Shown: positions 43,271-54,482, counted from the stretch's first letter. The stretch: DNA of 64,000 nt from Branchinecta lynchi (GCA_023053575.1 JAKZAP010000018.1:8308001-8372000); one strand, 5' to 3'. The notes: a model not told the origin generated them from the letters alone. A program made the numbers and translations.

Positions 43271-46060
43271 GCTATCCGTAACGTTTCAGGATTAAAATAC
43301 CATAGATGACACTATTAATTATTACAAAACTACCTTATTGTTTTACATTACCGTATCGTTTGTACCCGTTGCGTAAACAGTTAATCCTAGGTAATATCGA
43401 TAGACCATCGATACAAACTTTCTTACTGTCATATTTACAGAAATCGAATATAATGTGCACCAATTTTCAAAAATTTCTAGCCCCTCGTGAACCGATCTTA
43501 CTTACAAGTCCATGTTTTACATTTGGGAACCATCAAATGACAGGTACGCCAACTAGCGAGAGCTGCAAACCCCTCATTGCCGAAGCCGATTATTACTTAC
43601 AAGTCCCATGCATGTCTTACGATTGGGAACAAAATTGTTCTTACCATCGAATACACCTGAGACAAATAACAGGTATACCAACTAGCAAAAGCTGCAAACT
43701 CCTCGTTGCCGAAGATGATTATGAGCTAACAGTCGACTGTTGCTTACAGTCGAATGTTGCTTACAAGTCCCTTACATGTCTCACAAGTCACAACTGGTAT
43801 CGCCTATTTTTGGTTTCAGTGTGTACCTTACTCCTGAAGTTGTCAACCCCTTGAAACTTTCAAACTGGCTTATCTCATGAAGGATTTTTGTTCAGAAAAT
43901 TTGATGGCATATATTTTGATCAGCTCTTCAAGGGCTATCGATTGCCCTAACCACAACAAAAGCATACCGGAAAAAGGGACTAAATTGACTTTGCAGTCAG
44001 TTGAACTTTATCCTTTTCAATCGTAGACATCGTGACGGATGAAAACTTGGAATAATATCCTATATAATCTAGTTGGTATTATAAAGCTATCCGTAACTTT
44101 TTAGGATTAAAATACCATAGATGACACTATTAATTATTACGAAACTACCTTGTTTTACATTACAGTATCGTTTGTACCCGTTGCGTTAACAGTAAATCCT
44201 AGGTTACAGCGATAGACCAACGATACAAACTTTCTTACCGTCAGATTTATATAAATCGAATACAATGTGCAACAATTTGCACTAATTTCTAGCCCCTCGT
44301 GCACCGATTCTACTGACAAGTCCCTTTCCCGTGATAGACATCAAGTTCACCGGATAAAAATAATGGGTATACCGACTAGCAAAAGTTGCAAACCCCTCAT
44401 CGCTGAAGATTTGTGTAGCATAACAGCCGATTATTACTTACAAGTCCCTTGCATGTTTTACATTTGGGAACCAAATTGTTCATCAAATGACAGGTACGCC
44501 AACTAGCGAGAGCTGCAAACCCCTCATTGCCGAAGATGATTATGAGCTAACAGTTGCCTGTCGCGTACAAATCCCCTAAATGTCTCACAACTGGTATCGT
44601 CTATTTTTGGTTTCAGTGTGTACCTTACTACTGAAGTTGTCAACCCGTTGAAACTTTCAAACTGGTGTATCTCATAAAGGAATTTTTTTTACCAAAAAAT
44701 GGATGTCATATACTTTGATCAGCTCATCAGCGGCTATCGATTGCCGTCGAAGTTGAACTTTATCCTTTTCAATCGTAGATATCGTGACGGATGAAAACTT
44801 GGAACAATATCTTATATAATCTAGTTGATATTATAAAGCTATCCGTAACTTTTCAGGATTAAAATACCATAGATGACACTATTAATTATTACAAAATTAC
44901 CTTATTGTTTTACATTACCGTATCGTTTGTACCCGTTGCGTAAACAGTTAATCCTAGGTTATAGCGATAGACCATCGATACAAACTTTCTTACTGTCATA
45001 TTTACAGAAATCGAATACAATGTACACCAATTTTCAAAAATTTCTAGCCTCTCGTGAACCGATTCTTGCTTACAAGTCCGTCTCCCGTGATTGACATCAA
45101 ATTCACCGTAAACAAATAATGGATATACCAGCTATCAAAAGTTGCAAGCCCCTCATCGCTGAAGATGATTATAGCATAAGCTTTTTAAACGGGATGTTCT
45201 AAAAAAAATAATCATATGATCAAAAGGTATTCTTCATCGTTGTAAAAACAACAACAAAATAATATAGGAAGAAGGGACTAAATTAACTTTGCAGTCAGTT
45301 GTACTTTATCCTTTTCAATCGTAGACATCGTGACGGATGAAAACTTGGAACAATATCTTATATAATCTAGTTGGTAATAGAAAGCTATCCGTAACTTTTC
45401 AGGATTAAAATACTATAGATGACCCTATTAATTATTATGAAACTACCTCATTGCTTTACATTTTCGTTTGTATCCGTTGTGTAAACAGTTAATCCTCGGT
45501 TACATTGATAGACCATCGACACAAACTTTCTTACCGTCAGATTTATAGAAATCGAATACAATGTGCACCCATTTGCAAAAATTCCTAGCCCCTCGTGAAC
45601 CGATTCCTACTTACAAGTCCCTCTCCCGTGATATACATTAAGTTAACCGGAAACAAATAATGGGTACACCAGGTAGCAAAAGCTGCAAACCCATCATCGC
45701 AGAAGATGATTGTAGCATAACAGCCGATTATTACTTACAAGTCCCTTGCATATCTTACCATTGGGAACCAAATTGTTCTTACCATCGAATACACCGGAAA
45801 CAAATAACAGGTATACCAACAAGCAAAAGCTGCAAACCCCTCATTACCGAAGATGATTATGGGCTAACAGTCGACTGTTGCTTAAAAGTCCCCTATATGT
45901 ATCATAACTGGTATCGCCTATTTTTGGTTTCAATGTACCTTACTATGAAGTTGTCAACCCCTTTGAAATTTTCAAACTGGTGTGTCTCATGGAGGAATTT
46001 TTGTACCAAAAAATGGATGGCATATACTTTGATCGGCTCATCAATGGCTATCGATTGCCG
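43271..46060 (+). repeat. Array of four long units with variable period
   Basis: GCTATCCGTAAC starts units at 43271, 44086, 44838 and 45384, spaced 815, 752 and 546 bp. Each has CAGGATTAAAATACCATAGA, GTTAATCCTAGGT, ACCATCGATACAAACTTTCT, CTAGCCCCTCGTG and one or more inner sub-repeats ACTAGCAAAAGCTGCAAACC with TTACTTACAAGTCCC. The period changes because the inner sub-repeat number varies. Open frames of up to 182 codons here are repeat artefacts. Confidence 0.82.
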
Positions 46061-46140
46061 TCGTAAAAAAAATTGTACCTGTCTTAGTTCAAAAGTTGAC
46101 TTTTTTGCCGTAGGCCAACTTTCTAACGTCACGACTTAGA

Positions 46141-46953
46141 AAGGAGCAAAGGATAAGCTCTAGTTTCTTTAGCAATGAGAGAACTTTTAAAGTTTAAGAG
46201 GCACATCTGATACCGTTACTCTACCACAAACCAAAGTGCAAAAAAAAAAATTATAAACTCAGCTGAAATCGTCGCAGACATGGAAAGAAACAATAGATGG
46301 CAGCACTTTCGGACCCGTGGGAAAAAGCCACTTTTTTGTCTCTGTAGATTTTTCTATTTATCACTCAAAGAAGATATGTTGGCTGTGGGGCCGGGTAACT
46401 GCCGCATATATTTAACACTTATAGATTTTAGTCCATCTTCAATTTGAAAGTGGTGCCTGCCTGCTTGCGTGCTAGAACGGAGCTTTCCACTCGAAAGCAG
46501 AAACATCTTTTGATGAAACGAAAGGTTCGCTACACAACTTCAGATAGTCCTCTCTGACATAGGCTATACAACTCCACTTCACTTCGCAAACCGTAGGCTC
46601 TGGCTCGATGACAAGCAAAAACCATCCTTATTGGCCCCAGGCAAGAGTTCTACGGAGCTTTCCAAAATGTAATGTCATATTCATCAATCCGGCCTAAGGT
46701 CCACACTTTCCGTAAAAACCGCACAGGTTAGACCCTTCTCAATTACCAGGAATAAAATGAAATCGGAGTCATAGGAAAAAAAAAAAAAAAAAAAAAAAAC
46801 GAGGACAAAACCAAAGTGTTGCTCTCGCAACACAATAAGAATATTTAAGGGAAGAGTTGAGAAGACTTGAATCATGCGACGCCGTATTTTTGCGACTCTG
46901 TTTACCTGGGGTGGAGCTTACCCGGTGCCTGTCGTGACCACAGAGTAATATTA
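46141..46953. other. Intron 9, no gene; poly-A run
   Basis: It contains an A run at about 46779-46799 and, just after it, GTGTTGCTCTCGCAACAC. The rest has no recognised feature. Confidence 0.4.
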
Positions 46954-47355
46954 GTTGCGTTTTGCTGATACCATGGTATCTGTTACCACGGTTAATGGAT
47001 CCGCAATTACTCGTTTTTGCAGTTATCGTGGTATCTGATACACGGTGCTTTGCAAAAACGACAATTGCTGAAATTGCACTTTTCGAAGTCATCCCAAAAG
47101 AAAAACAGATATCCAGTTACATCACTAAGTGCTAAACTTCTTTCTCACTAATCTGACAAAATTTTATGAAAGTGAGATGACTGACTAGCTACTACGGTCG
47201 GACCGTAGTATCTGAATATCTGATACCACGATAACTGGCGAGATACCACGATAACTGCAAAAACGCCTTTTGACCGTGGTATCAGATACCACGATAACTG
47301 CAAAAACGACTTTAGACCGTGGTAACAGATACCATGGTATCAGCAAAAACGCAAC
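46954..47355. mobile_element. CATGGTAT-type MITE, complete copy
   Basis: GTTGCGTTTTGCTGATACCA and its complement TGGTATCAGCAAAAACGCAA bound 402 bp. The inverted repeats extend about 39 bp with one base gap and contain ATACCATGGTATC. The interior repeats GATACCACGATAACTGCAAA. A clear target duplication could not be read. Confidence 0.85.
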
Positions 47356-48486
47356 TGTTGACGCTGGTTATTCTGACGGTTCTTCTTCGTGCCAAGAAAG
47401 TGCGCCGAATTCAGATTAAACAGAAATAGGTCGACATTTTGCCCCTCTCCCTCCAATAAATCGCAGCTAACACTAGTTTGAAGGCCGAGATAAGGGGCTG
47501 AACTACATTGAGATGATACAAGTTGTACAATCCTACATTCAAGGATGACGAAAATAAAGGCGGAAAAGGACCGACAGTATTTTGGACTGAACACTATAGT
47601 TCAAGTTTAAAGAAGGAACTCCCAAATGTCCAAAGAATATCCGTCTCTGGAGAAGCGAGAATAAAGATTTACTTTTTTTTTGTCATACAAAAACCTTCAT
47701 TTAATATCTATAGCAGATTCTTAGTGATGAAAAAGAAGACTGTTAATAGGATACATAATGGAAATTTTCGTAAACAACCCGAGATAATGATATAAATTTT
47801 GTCCAATAATAATAAGTTTTTATCTCAAATTGTAGACGTTTTGAAGGATATCTTACAGTTATCAGTTTCAATAATGAATTGTTAATTTAAAATTAGGAAA
47901 TACTTCAGGCCAACTATTTTTCGCACCTAACCGAGAAAATGGTATGAACTAAATTTTGTGTAGAGAATACAACTTAAAAACAAACCATAAGAACTCGTTG
48001 AGTACATTTCGCCAGCTATGCCCAAAATTCGAATTTGGATGATGTAAAAACATGATAATGAAAACAAACGGTGATTAAAAAATAAACTGATAATAGCGCA
48101 GATAATGACAAATTTAGCCGGATGTAAAGTACTAGTATCCGAGATAATGATATACATTTTGAAGAATAATAATAAGTTGTTATCACAAATGTTATCAACA
48201 CCCCTTCGAGAGTTATCGTGGTAACAGACGGACAGACGGACGACTTTTAGGAAATCAAAGGTATACGGTCACTTACGTTTTGGGATTCCATAAAGGGACC
48301 AATCGGGTCTAAATCTTCTTCCCAGATGAATAGTGGCCAAAGGAGAAACGTGGAGGTCCTAGGCAATGGAGGATAGTTTTGCACAAAGGTCAGACGGTAG
48401 CAAGTTTGCAGTTACGTGCGAGGGAGGTATAAACCAAATTTGTAGTATTTGAAATAAGACAGTCCTGATACGTTTATATGTTTTAG
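47356..48486. other. Intron 9 end, with a GGGATCCC-element remnant
   Basis: 48196-48300 holds the right end of the GGGATCCC-ended family (CCCTTCGAGAGTTATCGTG, ACGGACAGACGGACGACTTT, CACTTACGTTTTGGGAT). The rest is AT-rich with no exon recognised. Confidence 0.5.
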
Positions 48487-48658
48487 TCCCAGAATACCAA
48501 AAACTCTGGAAAGGTTGCAAGCAGAGGAAGATCAAAAGTTATTATACAAGTTACCAAGGGCTTTTCTGGTACACCTTCCACTGTTTTGTGCGACACATCT
48601 GGACGTTTACCGAAATAGAGTCATTTCTGTGTCATCTCTGTCGGTTCCAACAAAATAA
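48487..48658 (+). CDS. PEX1: Candidate terminal exon of PEX1, frame unresolved
   Basis: TATATGTTTTAG (or TCCCAG six bases later) can serve as acceptor, and AATAAA signals follow at 48706. Joined directly to exon i, the frame gives a 56-codon end stopping at 48656. That end does not resemble PEX1 tails in my recollection. A different frame from 48487 gives SQNTKNSGKVASRGRSKVII, more like the basic F-Q-N-P-K-R.. end of PEX1, and stops at 48616. It would need a small undetected exon between 41149 and 48486 to correct the phase. All three frames stay open for more than 40 codons. The exon call is an inference from position and the polyadenylation signal. Confidence 0.35.
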
Positions 48659-48705
48659 TGATTAACGAAACAATATGAAAGATCTGACAACTGTTATGAA
48701 TAAGA

Positions 48706-48715
48706 AATAAATAAA
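48706..48715 (+). terminator. Overlapping AATAAA polyadenylation signals
   Basis: AAATAAATAAA contains two overlapping AATAAA hexamers 48-90 bases after the two possible PEX1 stop codons. It fits the 3' end of the transcript. AATAAA is common in AT-rich DNA, so position is the main argument. Confidence 0.5.
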
Positions 48716-48719
48716 CTTA

Positions 48720-49567
48720 AAAAACGGTTCGCTTCTTTGAGTAGCCCTTATACTGAACTAATTGTCGTAGTTATGAAGTAATTAAGATGATGATGTTTCT
48801 ATGAGATTCATTGTTGATTATATGAATATGCGTAGGCAACCTATTGTTGTAATTGTTTGCATATTCGCTTTACTCTCTGCAACTGTACTTACCGATATAC
48901 AAATAAAATAATATAAATATAATTAAAATAAATAAATAAACACGTAGAACAAGAGTAACGATTCACACTTCTATGACATGTTTCAACCTTGTACATAGCT
49001 ACACTTTCTATTCCGCCATAGCCTCATACATCCCATATTTCTTCGATCACAAAGATCCTGCCCCAGCTCTGTTGTCCACGAGCCATTAATAAGCTGTATG
49101 ATAGTTCACTAAAGAAGACGCGGCATGTACAAAGGGACAATTACTAAACTCTGAAGGAGTGGAACTGTGTAGCTGACAATACGGAATTACATGCTTTATA
49201 CACTTAAATGAGAATTTATTGCCGATTTTATCTCTCCTTTTTGTTCGATGGCTGAAAAGAAGACAGTGAATAAGTGCTGTCAGAAATGATATGTGCTCTC
49301 TGGTTTGGTGCCAGATAAGCTTGAAAAAAAAAAAAACTTTTCTGTGATAGAGGAACGTTGTGGGCCTGACCGAGTGTTGATTTGTTCTTACTTAGTTGTT
49401 TAGTACCTCATTAACACTATCATTACTTAAACCTCTTTAACATAAGTAAGTAAGTAATTTATTTATGACCCGCCATTTCGGAAAGGCGGAGTAAATGAAG
49501 AAAGTAAACAAAACATAATTTACCTTAAATCCATACATTTTCGTGCTGGATCTATTTCTTTACCTAA
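48720..49567. other. Intergenic, no gene recognised
   Basis: AT-rich. TAAGTAAGTAAGTAATTTAT, then TTATGACCCGCCA at about 49443, is shared with 24857. Confidence 0.4.
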
Positions 49568-50675
49568 ACAAGAGCTGAAGCTCATATGGCCCTTGCAAGG
49601 CTTGGTCGGAGGATGAAAGTAGGAATTTGCCAATTTGTGGGTTTGTCGTGATCATTTGTAAGCAAAACCCGATAAGATAAGAATGGTCACGGGCTCTTGG
49701 ATTTCACGAGAATGTATTGTTTGGTAAACAGTATTTTATTTTTGCACTTGGCTGTGATGATGCGGGAGCTAGTAATTCATCTGTAAGCAAAACGCTTGAG
49801 ACAAAAACGATGATAGGCTTATCAGGATATTTTGCTGAATAGTACTTTTTGTACTTCAAGGAACTCACTTGTAAGCAAAACCCTTGAGGCAAAAATTATC
49901 ATGGGCCCTTGTGGATCACTAATATATATCGTTTGTTCAAAAGTATTTTTTTCACTTTTCGATTAAGGGTACTAGAAATTTGTTTTAAGCAAAACCCAGG
50001 TGGCACAAACACGCTCGTGGATCATGAAATGTATCGTATTATCAAAAGATTTTTTTTTACTATATGCGGTTAAGATGCGTACAGGGAGCTAGAAATTAAT
50101 TTCTAAGCAAAACCCTTTTGGCAAAAATGATAACGGGCTTATGGCGATCACGAAAATGTAGATTGTGCTTAAAGTATTTTTTATACTTTCCGGTTAAGAT
50201 CAGTATTTTAAGGGATGGTCGGATCTGGGAATTGACAATTTCTAAACCAATCTTGTCAAGTCTGTAATGTTTCATCCAAGTTTCATCGTCCTTGCACATT
50301 TGGAAGGACCTTACTCCAGTTACCAGGCGCCCCCTCCCCCCCCTTCCATATCCCCCCGGTGCCCGAATCTGGTCCGGTTCTGCCACTGATGTATCTAGGG
50401 CTTGTGCTGGTTCTTTCCACTAAGTTTCGTCCCGATCGCTCCACCACTCTGAGCATGTCACATGATTTCCGGTCCCCCCCCCCACACACACATTCATCGG
50501 ATCCGGTCCTGACTTGATATGGGACATCTGAGACATGAGATCTTTCCAAATATCAAGTTTCATTAAGATCAGATCACCGGTTTGAAAGTTATGTATACTT
50601 CAAAATTCATGATTCCCCCTCCCTCCACTCCCCCCACGATGTTCGGATCGCGGAACTGACTACTATCAAGTTAAT

Positions 50676-51142
50676 AAATATTCTTTGAGCCCAAGCTGAC
50701 TTTGGAACATTTATTCAAACAATGTTTACAACGGATACGTCAGCTATGATTCTTCATCAGCGATTTTTCGGCCCTTCTTGGCAAGGGTCCTCGTCATTCT
50801 GTCAATCCTCTGGTTCAACTTCGGGGAAGGAAACAAACCTGTAATCAAACCTTGTGAAAGATTTAACGTATATTCCATGAGCAAAATCCGGTAGGTTCCC
50901 TGAGTAATAATCCGGTAGATTCCCTAAAAATCATCAAGTTCAGGTGAACTTGACAAATTTTACAATAAAATTAATTTTACATTAAAATTACCTGTAATTT
51001 TACAATTACAGGTTTGTTTCCTTCCCCGAAGTTGAACCAGAGGATTGACAGCCTGACGAGGACCCTTGCCAAGAAGGGCCGAAATATCGATGATGAAGAA
51101 TCATAGCTGACGTATCCGTTGTAAACATTGTTTGAATAAATA
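50676..51142 (+). mobile_element. Foldback retroelement-like insertion with hammerhead-like arms, 12-bp target duplication
   Basis: TATCAAGTTAAT flanks the insert on both sides (50664-50675 and 51143-51154). Arms of about 130-150 bp are mirrored (ATTTATTCAAACAATGTTTA, CAACGGATACGTCAGCTATG, ..., GGTTTGTTTCCTTCCCCGAA). They enclose about 140 bp rich in TTACA/TGTAA. The left end has an extra 33 bp with GAGCCCAAGCTGACTTTGG. A 12-bp duplication is unlike the fixed lengths of the DNA elements in this window and fits target-primed retroposition. Inverted terminal units with ribozyme-like cores are reported for Penelope-type elements. No protein is encoded. Confidence 0.72.
51042..51117 (+). ncRNA. 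Candidate type-I hammerhead ribozyme
   Basis: The segment can be folded by eye as a hammerhead. Stem I: GGAT-(TGA)-CAGC pairs with GCTG-(ACGT)-ATCC. CUGACGA is at 51053-51059. Stem II is at 51060-51080 (GG, bulged A, CCCTT paired with AAGGG, CC; loop GCCAAG). GAAA is at 51081-51084. Stem III closes with A-U and U-A, then an irregular helix. The cleavage-site triplet is CAUA (U at 51104, A at 51105). All invariant core positions are present: CUGANGA, GAAA and UH. The weak point is stem III, where only two basal pairs are certain. Confidence 0.5.
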
Positions 51143-51604
51143 TATCAAGTTAATCTGGCTGGTTCCCGGTTTTCCTGCCAAGTTTCATCCTTCCAGCCCA
51201 CCTGGCAGTACCTTAACTCCGTATCACCGGAATTTCCAGAACCCCCCTCCAACTCCACCCACAATGCCCACAACCGGTGCAGTTCTGTTAGAGAAATACC
51301 TGGGTCTTGTGCTTGTTCTTACCACCAAGTTTCGTCCCGATTGCTCCCCTCAGCCTGTCACATAATTTCCCCCCCCCCCGACTCCCCCACCATTCACCTG
51401 ATCCGGACTCTAAATGGGAAATCTGAGACACAAGTTCTTTCCAAATACCAAGTTTCATTAAGATCCGATCACCCGTTCGAAACTCTAAAGTAATGCATGC
51501 CACTAAATTCCGGATTCCGGCTCTCCCCCCCCCCCCCCCACGATGTTCGGATGGGGCGGGTAACTATTTCCAGTTTTATAAGTAATGAACTGATAGACAA
51601 AGTG

Positions 51605-51674
51605 CTCCTCAGCCGGGATTTGAACCGGCAATCTGCTTACAAGGCAGTCGCTCTACCATCTGAGCTACCGAGAG
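51605..51674 (-). tRNA. tRNA-Thr(TGT)-like gene
   Basis: Read on the minus strand it starts CTCTCGGTAGCTCAGATGG, has D stem GCTC/GAGC, anticodon stem ACTGC/GCAG with loop CTTGTAA (anticodon TGT), and GGTTCAAATCC as T loop and B box. The A box TAGCTCAGATGG and the B box are intact. Faults: the first acceptor pair is mismatched, the T arm needs an 8-base loop to pair fully, and no TTTT terminator follows closely. It may be a real tRNA, a pseudogene or the head of a SINE. It sits at the border of the large G/C-tract element. Confidence 0.55.
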
Positions 51675-53160
51675 GCTTGTGAACCGAGTTCGCAAACCAC
51701 TACAATAGTCTGGTAGAAGCCGGCCATAGGAACAGTGATCCTGCCCGAAGGCAAATTCATCGAACCAGTTCACATGCCCATGTCACGGAAATTAATAATA
51801 ATACATAGGTGGCACTTTGCACTTGCACCGTGACCAATAAACCATAAACAGTTTTTCGAGTATAGTTTAGAAGTCTAGGACTCCGTTGTCGGAGCCACGT
51901 AGACATACCAGGACCCACAAGACGGGGTCTCATGGGGAAAACCAAATATATAATTTTAATGGGGAAGACGTCCTTGAGATGGAAACATCTTCCGTGACGT
52001 GGGGATGTGAACTCACCTACCACGATTGTAATTATTTTATTTGTATCTGCAATGTCAGAACTTTGATAACAAATGTTTGCGCGTCCTCGGGTTAACTTTT
52101 AAGTTTAATGTTCCCCGAAAAGATAACATTTAAAAGGATCTTAACAGATATATTATCCCAAACGTATGTTGTCTGATATCCAGTTTATGAGAGTGTAGTG
52201 CCACTCTTTTTAGAGCTTCATTTTAGTCGAATATTGCTTCTGTTTGATTGATTGATTGTTCTTCCGCTTTGTATAAGACATTTGGGCATCCCTGAGTTGC
52301 TCGGTTCCCTCAAAACCTTTTGCAATTATGGAGGGTTTACTGTTGCATGCTCATTAACATCAAGTAGTGATTGATGTCTAACAAAACCTCGTTCAGAATC
52401 GAATAACCGCCGATCGAACTAGGCCTTAGCTCCTGCTCTAGACCTTAGACCTTAGCTCCTGCTGCCCCTCCAGAAAGTCTTAGGGCGTATGAGGAGATCG
52501 CCACACTCTCTGATAACAGGTAATACATGTTTGCGCATCATAGTGTTATACGTTAGAAGAATATATCTGTTATGACCCTTTAAGTATTATGTTTCGTGAA
52601 CTGTTCCGACCTTTTTAAGTTATGTTTCGCGAATATTAAACATTAAGAGATATATTACCATACAGTTTACACAAGGATGTGCACACATGTGTTATCCGTC
52701 ATCAGGCTTCTGTCTCGGGTGAGCCGCTACCCAGTTCTGCGGAGATCCAACTGGTAGATGGGGCGAAGATAAGTTCTTCGGCTTCTAGATTGGATCTCTA
52801 AGGTTGGCACTGGAAGCATCGTTTGACTTTCTGTAAGCTTGCTGGTAACTCTTCCTAATAGATAAGAACTGAGCAGTTAGTTTTCATTACGTCTTGGTTT
52901 GTTCTTCTTTTCTTCGTTAGTTTTCTTCTAATGGGAAGTATTTCAGGCACTCCGATTTTGCTGGAGGTAGAAGTGTCAAGACGAAAGTGGACCAAGCAGT
53001 AACTTTGGCGTAATTGGTAGGCATTCGTACGCGTGTTTGGTGTTGTTATTTTTGGGAGTCAAAGTAACTTGTTTCAGTTCAGCTCATCTTCAGTTAGTTT
53101 ATTAACATGGCCCAATAAAATACAAACATGTTATACAGCGTTATATGCACAAAAAGAGGC
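51675..53160. other. Intergenic, no gene recognised
   Basis: No RNA gene or long frame is seen. The phrase CTTAGCTCCTGCT is repeated near 52428 and 52449. A GGAGATCCAACTGGTAGATG phrase near 52741 echoes 36520. Confidence 0.35.
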
Positions 53161-53163
53161 TTA

Positions 53164-53536
53164 AAGCCAGTCTTCACCTTCCAGATTCCCAGACGTCCGG
53201 GGGCTTCCGCATAGTCAAGCCAATTTTCATGATAATGATGAAAGCAAAATTTGCTGTCCTTCAACATTTCCTAGATGTCCCTTTACATTTGAAATATCTC
53301 TTGAATCCCAATTAAAACTGTCAATCACTTTCCCTTTTCTTCCTTCATTTGCATATTTGTTGTACTCGAATCGGTCAATGCCTGCCTCTATGGCACCTTC
53401 CAGACATCTGGAATCTGGGGTGTCCAACACCCCGGAGTTCCAGTCGTTTGTGGCCTGGCTTCACCTTCCAGATCCGTCTGGACGAAAACGGCTGTCTGGA
53501 ACCCGGAAGAAAAATCTGGAAGGTGAAGCCTGGCTT
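53164..53536. mobile_element. MITE with TTA target duplication
   Basis: AAGCCAGTCTTCACCTTCCA at the left and TGGAAGGTGAAGCCTGGCTT at the right are about 24-bp inverted repeats. TTA flanks both ends (53161-53163 and 53537-53539), as PIF/Harbinger-type elements produce. It is 373 bp with no transposase. The motif CTTCACCTTCCAGAT also recurs inside, near 53459. Confidence 0.82.
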
Positions 53537-53776
53537 TTACACATCAAGACGCGAAGACTTGTATCTCTCAGTCTCACGAGATTGTCGATACCCTTGATGA
53601 CTATCTTTCCTTGCTGATGCAAAATCTCCGGCCTCTCCGGGTATCTAGCGCAAGACAGGCAGAAGTGGTGTCACAGCTGTGCCCAAAGATCGCAGTGATT
53701 GATTGACACGGGTTTGAGTCGTTGAGTTTGAGTCGTACAGACACGATACTCCTTCTTCCTGAGGATCGCTGGCGTG

Positions 53777-54160
53777 TTTTGGACTTAGTCATATAGAGTA
53801 TTCAGAGGTGAGGAACCATGCTGAATCCGTAACTGAACTCCGTCTTGCCGGACGAAGAATTTGGCCGAAGAAAACTTATTCTGTATTTTTTGCTTCGTTT
53901 TTTCGGGAAAAAACGGAAATTGGTAGAAGAACTTTATTGTGTGATGCTGCTTTTATCGTCAGATCATGTTTTGGACTTAGACATATAGAGTATTCAGAGG
54001 TGAGGAACCATGCTGAATCCGTAACTGAACTCCGTCTTGCCGGACGAAGTTGAATGAAGAAAACTTATTCTGTATTTTTTGCTTCGTTTTTTCGGGAAAA
54101 AACGGAAATTGGTAGAAGAACTTTATTGTGTGATGCTGCTTTCATCGTCAAATCAGGTAT
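53777..54160 (+). repeat. Recent tandem duplication, 192-bp period
   Basis: TTTTGGACTTAG.CATATAGAG starts at 53777 and 53969. The two units are nearly identical (CAGAGGTGAGGAACCATGCT, GAACTCCGTCTTGCCGGACG, TTTTTCGGGAAAAAACGGAA, TTATTGTGTGATGCTGCTTT). More diverged pieces follow to about 54360. Short frames inside (60-80 codons) repeat with the unit and are not genes I recognise. Confidence 0.9.
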
Positions 54161-54396
54161 TAATAATCCTGGAAAAATTCATTACTTTTTATTTGCTTGT
54201 TTTTTCGTCGGACAATCCATTCAGAAACGAAAATTATTAGAAGTAAATTTTGCCTGATGCTACTTAGACTGTCAAATCAGGGATTAGACTGTCGGAAAAA
54301 CTCTTTTTTTTATTTTTGTCTTTTGCTTCGTTTTTTCGCCAGACGTCTAGTGCAACCGGAATCCAAGGAAGCCGGAAATCAGACTTCGTCTTTCTA

Positions 54397-54470
54397 AGTT
54401 TAGCCTGAAGAGGGCCCTTGCCAAGAAGGGCCGAAATATCGCAAGAATAAATCCCAGCTGACTTTCCGTT
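54397..54470 (+). ncRNA. Hammerhead-like core, imperfect copy
   Basis: CTGAAGA at 54405-54411, stem GGGCCCTT.../AAGGGCC, and GAAA at 54433-54436. Flanks AAG-TTT-AGC and GCT-GA-CTT can form stem I. The position before the cleavage base is C, not U, so cleavage is unlikely. The copy is a single arm, without an inverted partner. Confidence 0.4.
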
Positions 54471-54482
54471 TAGCGCAGTTAA

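Larger units (their letters stand above)
49568..51560 (-). mobile_element. Large G/C-tract element, inverted, interrupted copy
   Basis: It opens ACAAGAGCTGAAGCTCATAT at 49568, the inverse of the right ends at 17567 and 57920. Repeated blocks follow: AAGCAAAACCC, TTTCATCC.AGTTTCGTCC, GATCC.GTTCTG, and long C runs near 50333, 50476, 51369 and 51527. It is split at 50676-51142 by a hammerhead-like foldback element. GATTTCCGGTCCCCC...ACACACATTCATCGGATCC at 50465-50505 is the unbroken form of a site that is disrupted at 61608. Confidence 0.65.

Noticed and set aside
43306..43854. Open frame of 182 codons, with similar frames at 44873 and 45660
   Set aside because: The frames lie in the long repeat array, recur with the units, and their peptide (repeated PTSKSCKPL and YYLQVPC phrases) follows the DNA repeat rather than any protein family.
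43041..46060. Whether the regular array could be CRISPR
   Set aside because: Units are hundreds of bases with variable period and no short repeat-spacer pattern. The host is a eukaryote with spliced genes.
52472..52519. Possible 48-base exon (acceptor CTGCCCCTCCAG, donor AACAG|GTAATA) with peptide ESLRAYEEIATLSDNR
   Set aside because: It lies downstream of the PEX1 polyadenylation signals. No second exon or homology was found, and one good acceptor-donor pair is expected by chance in this much DNA.
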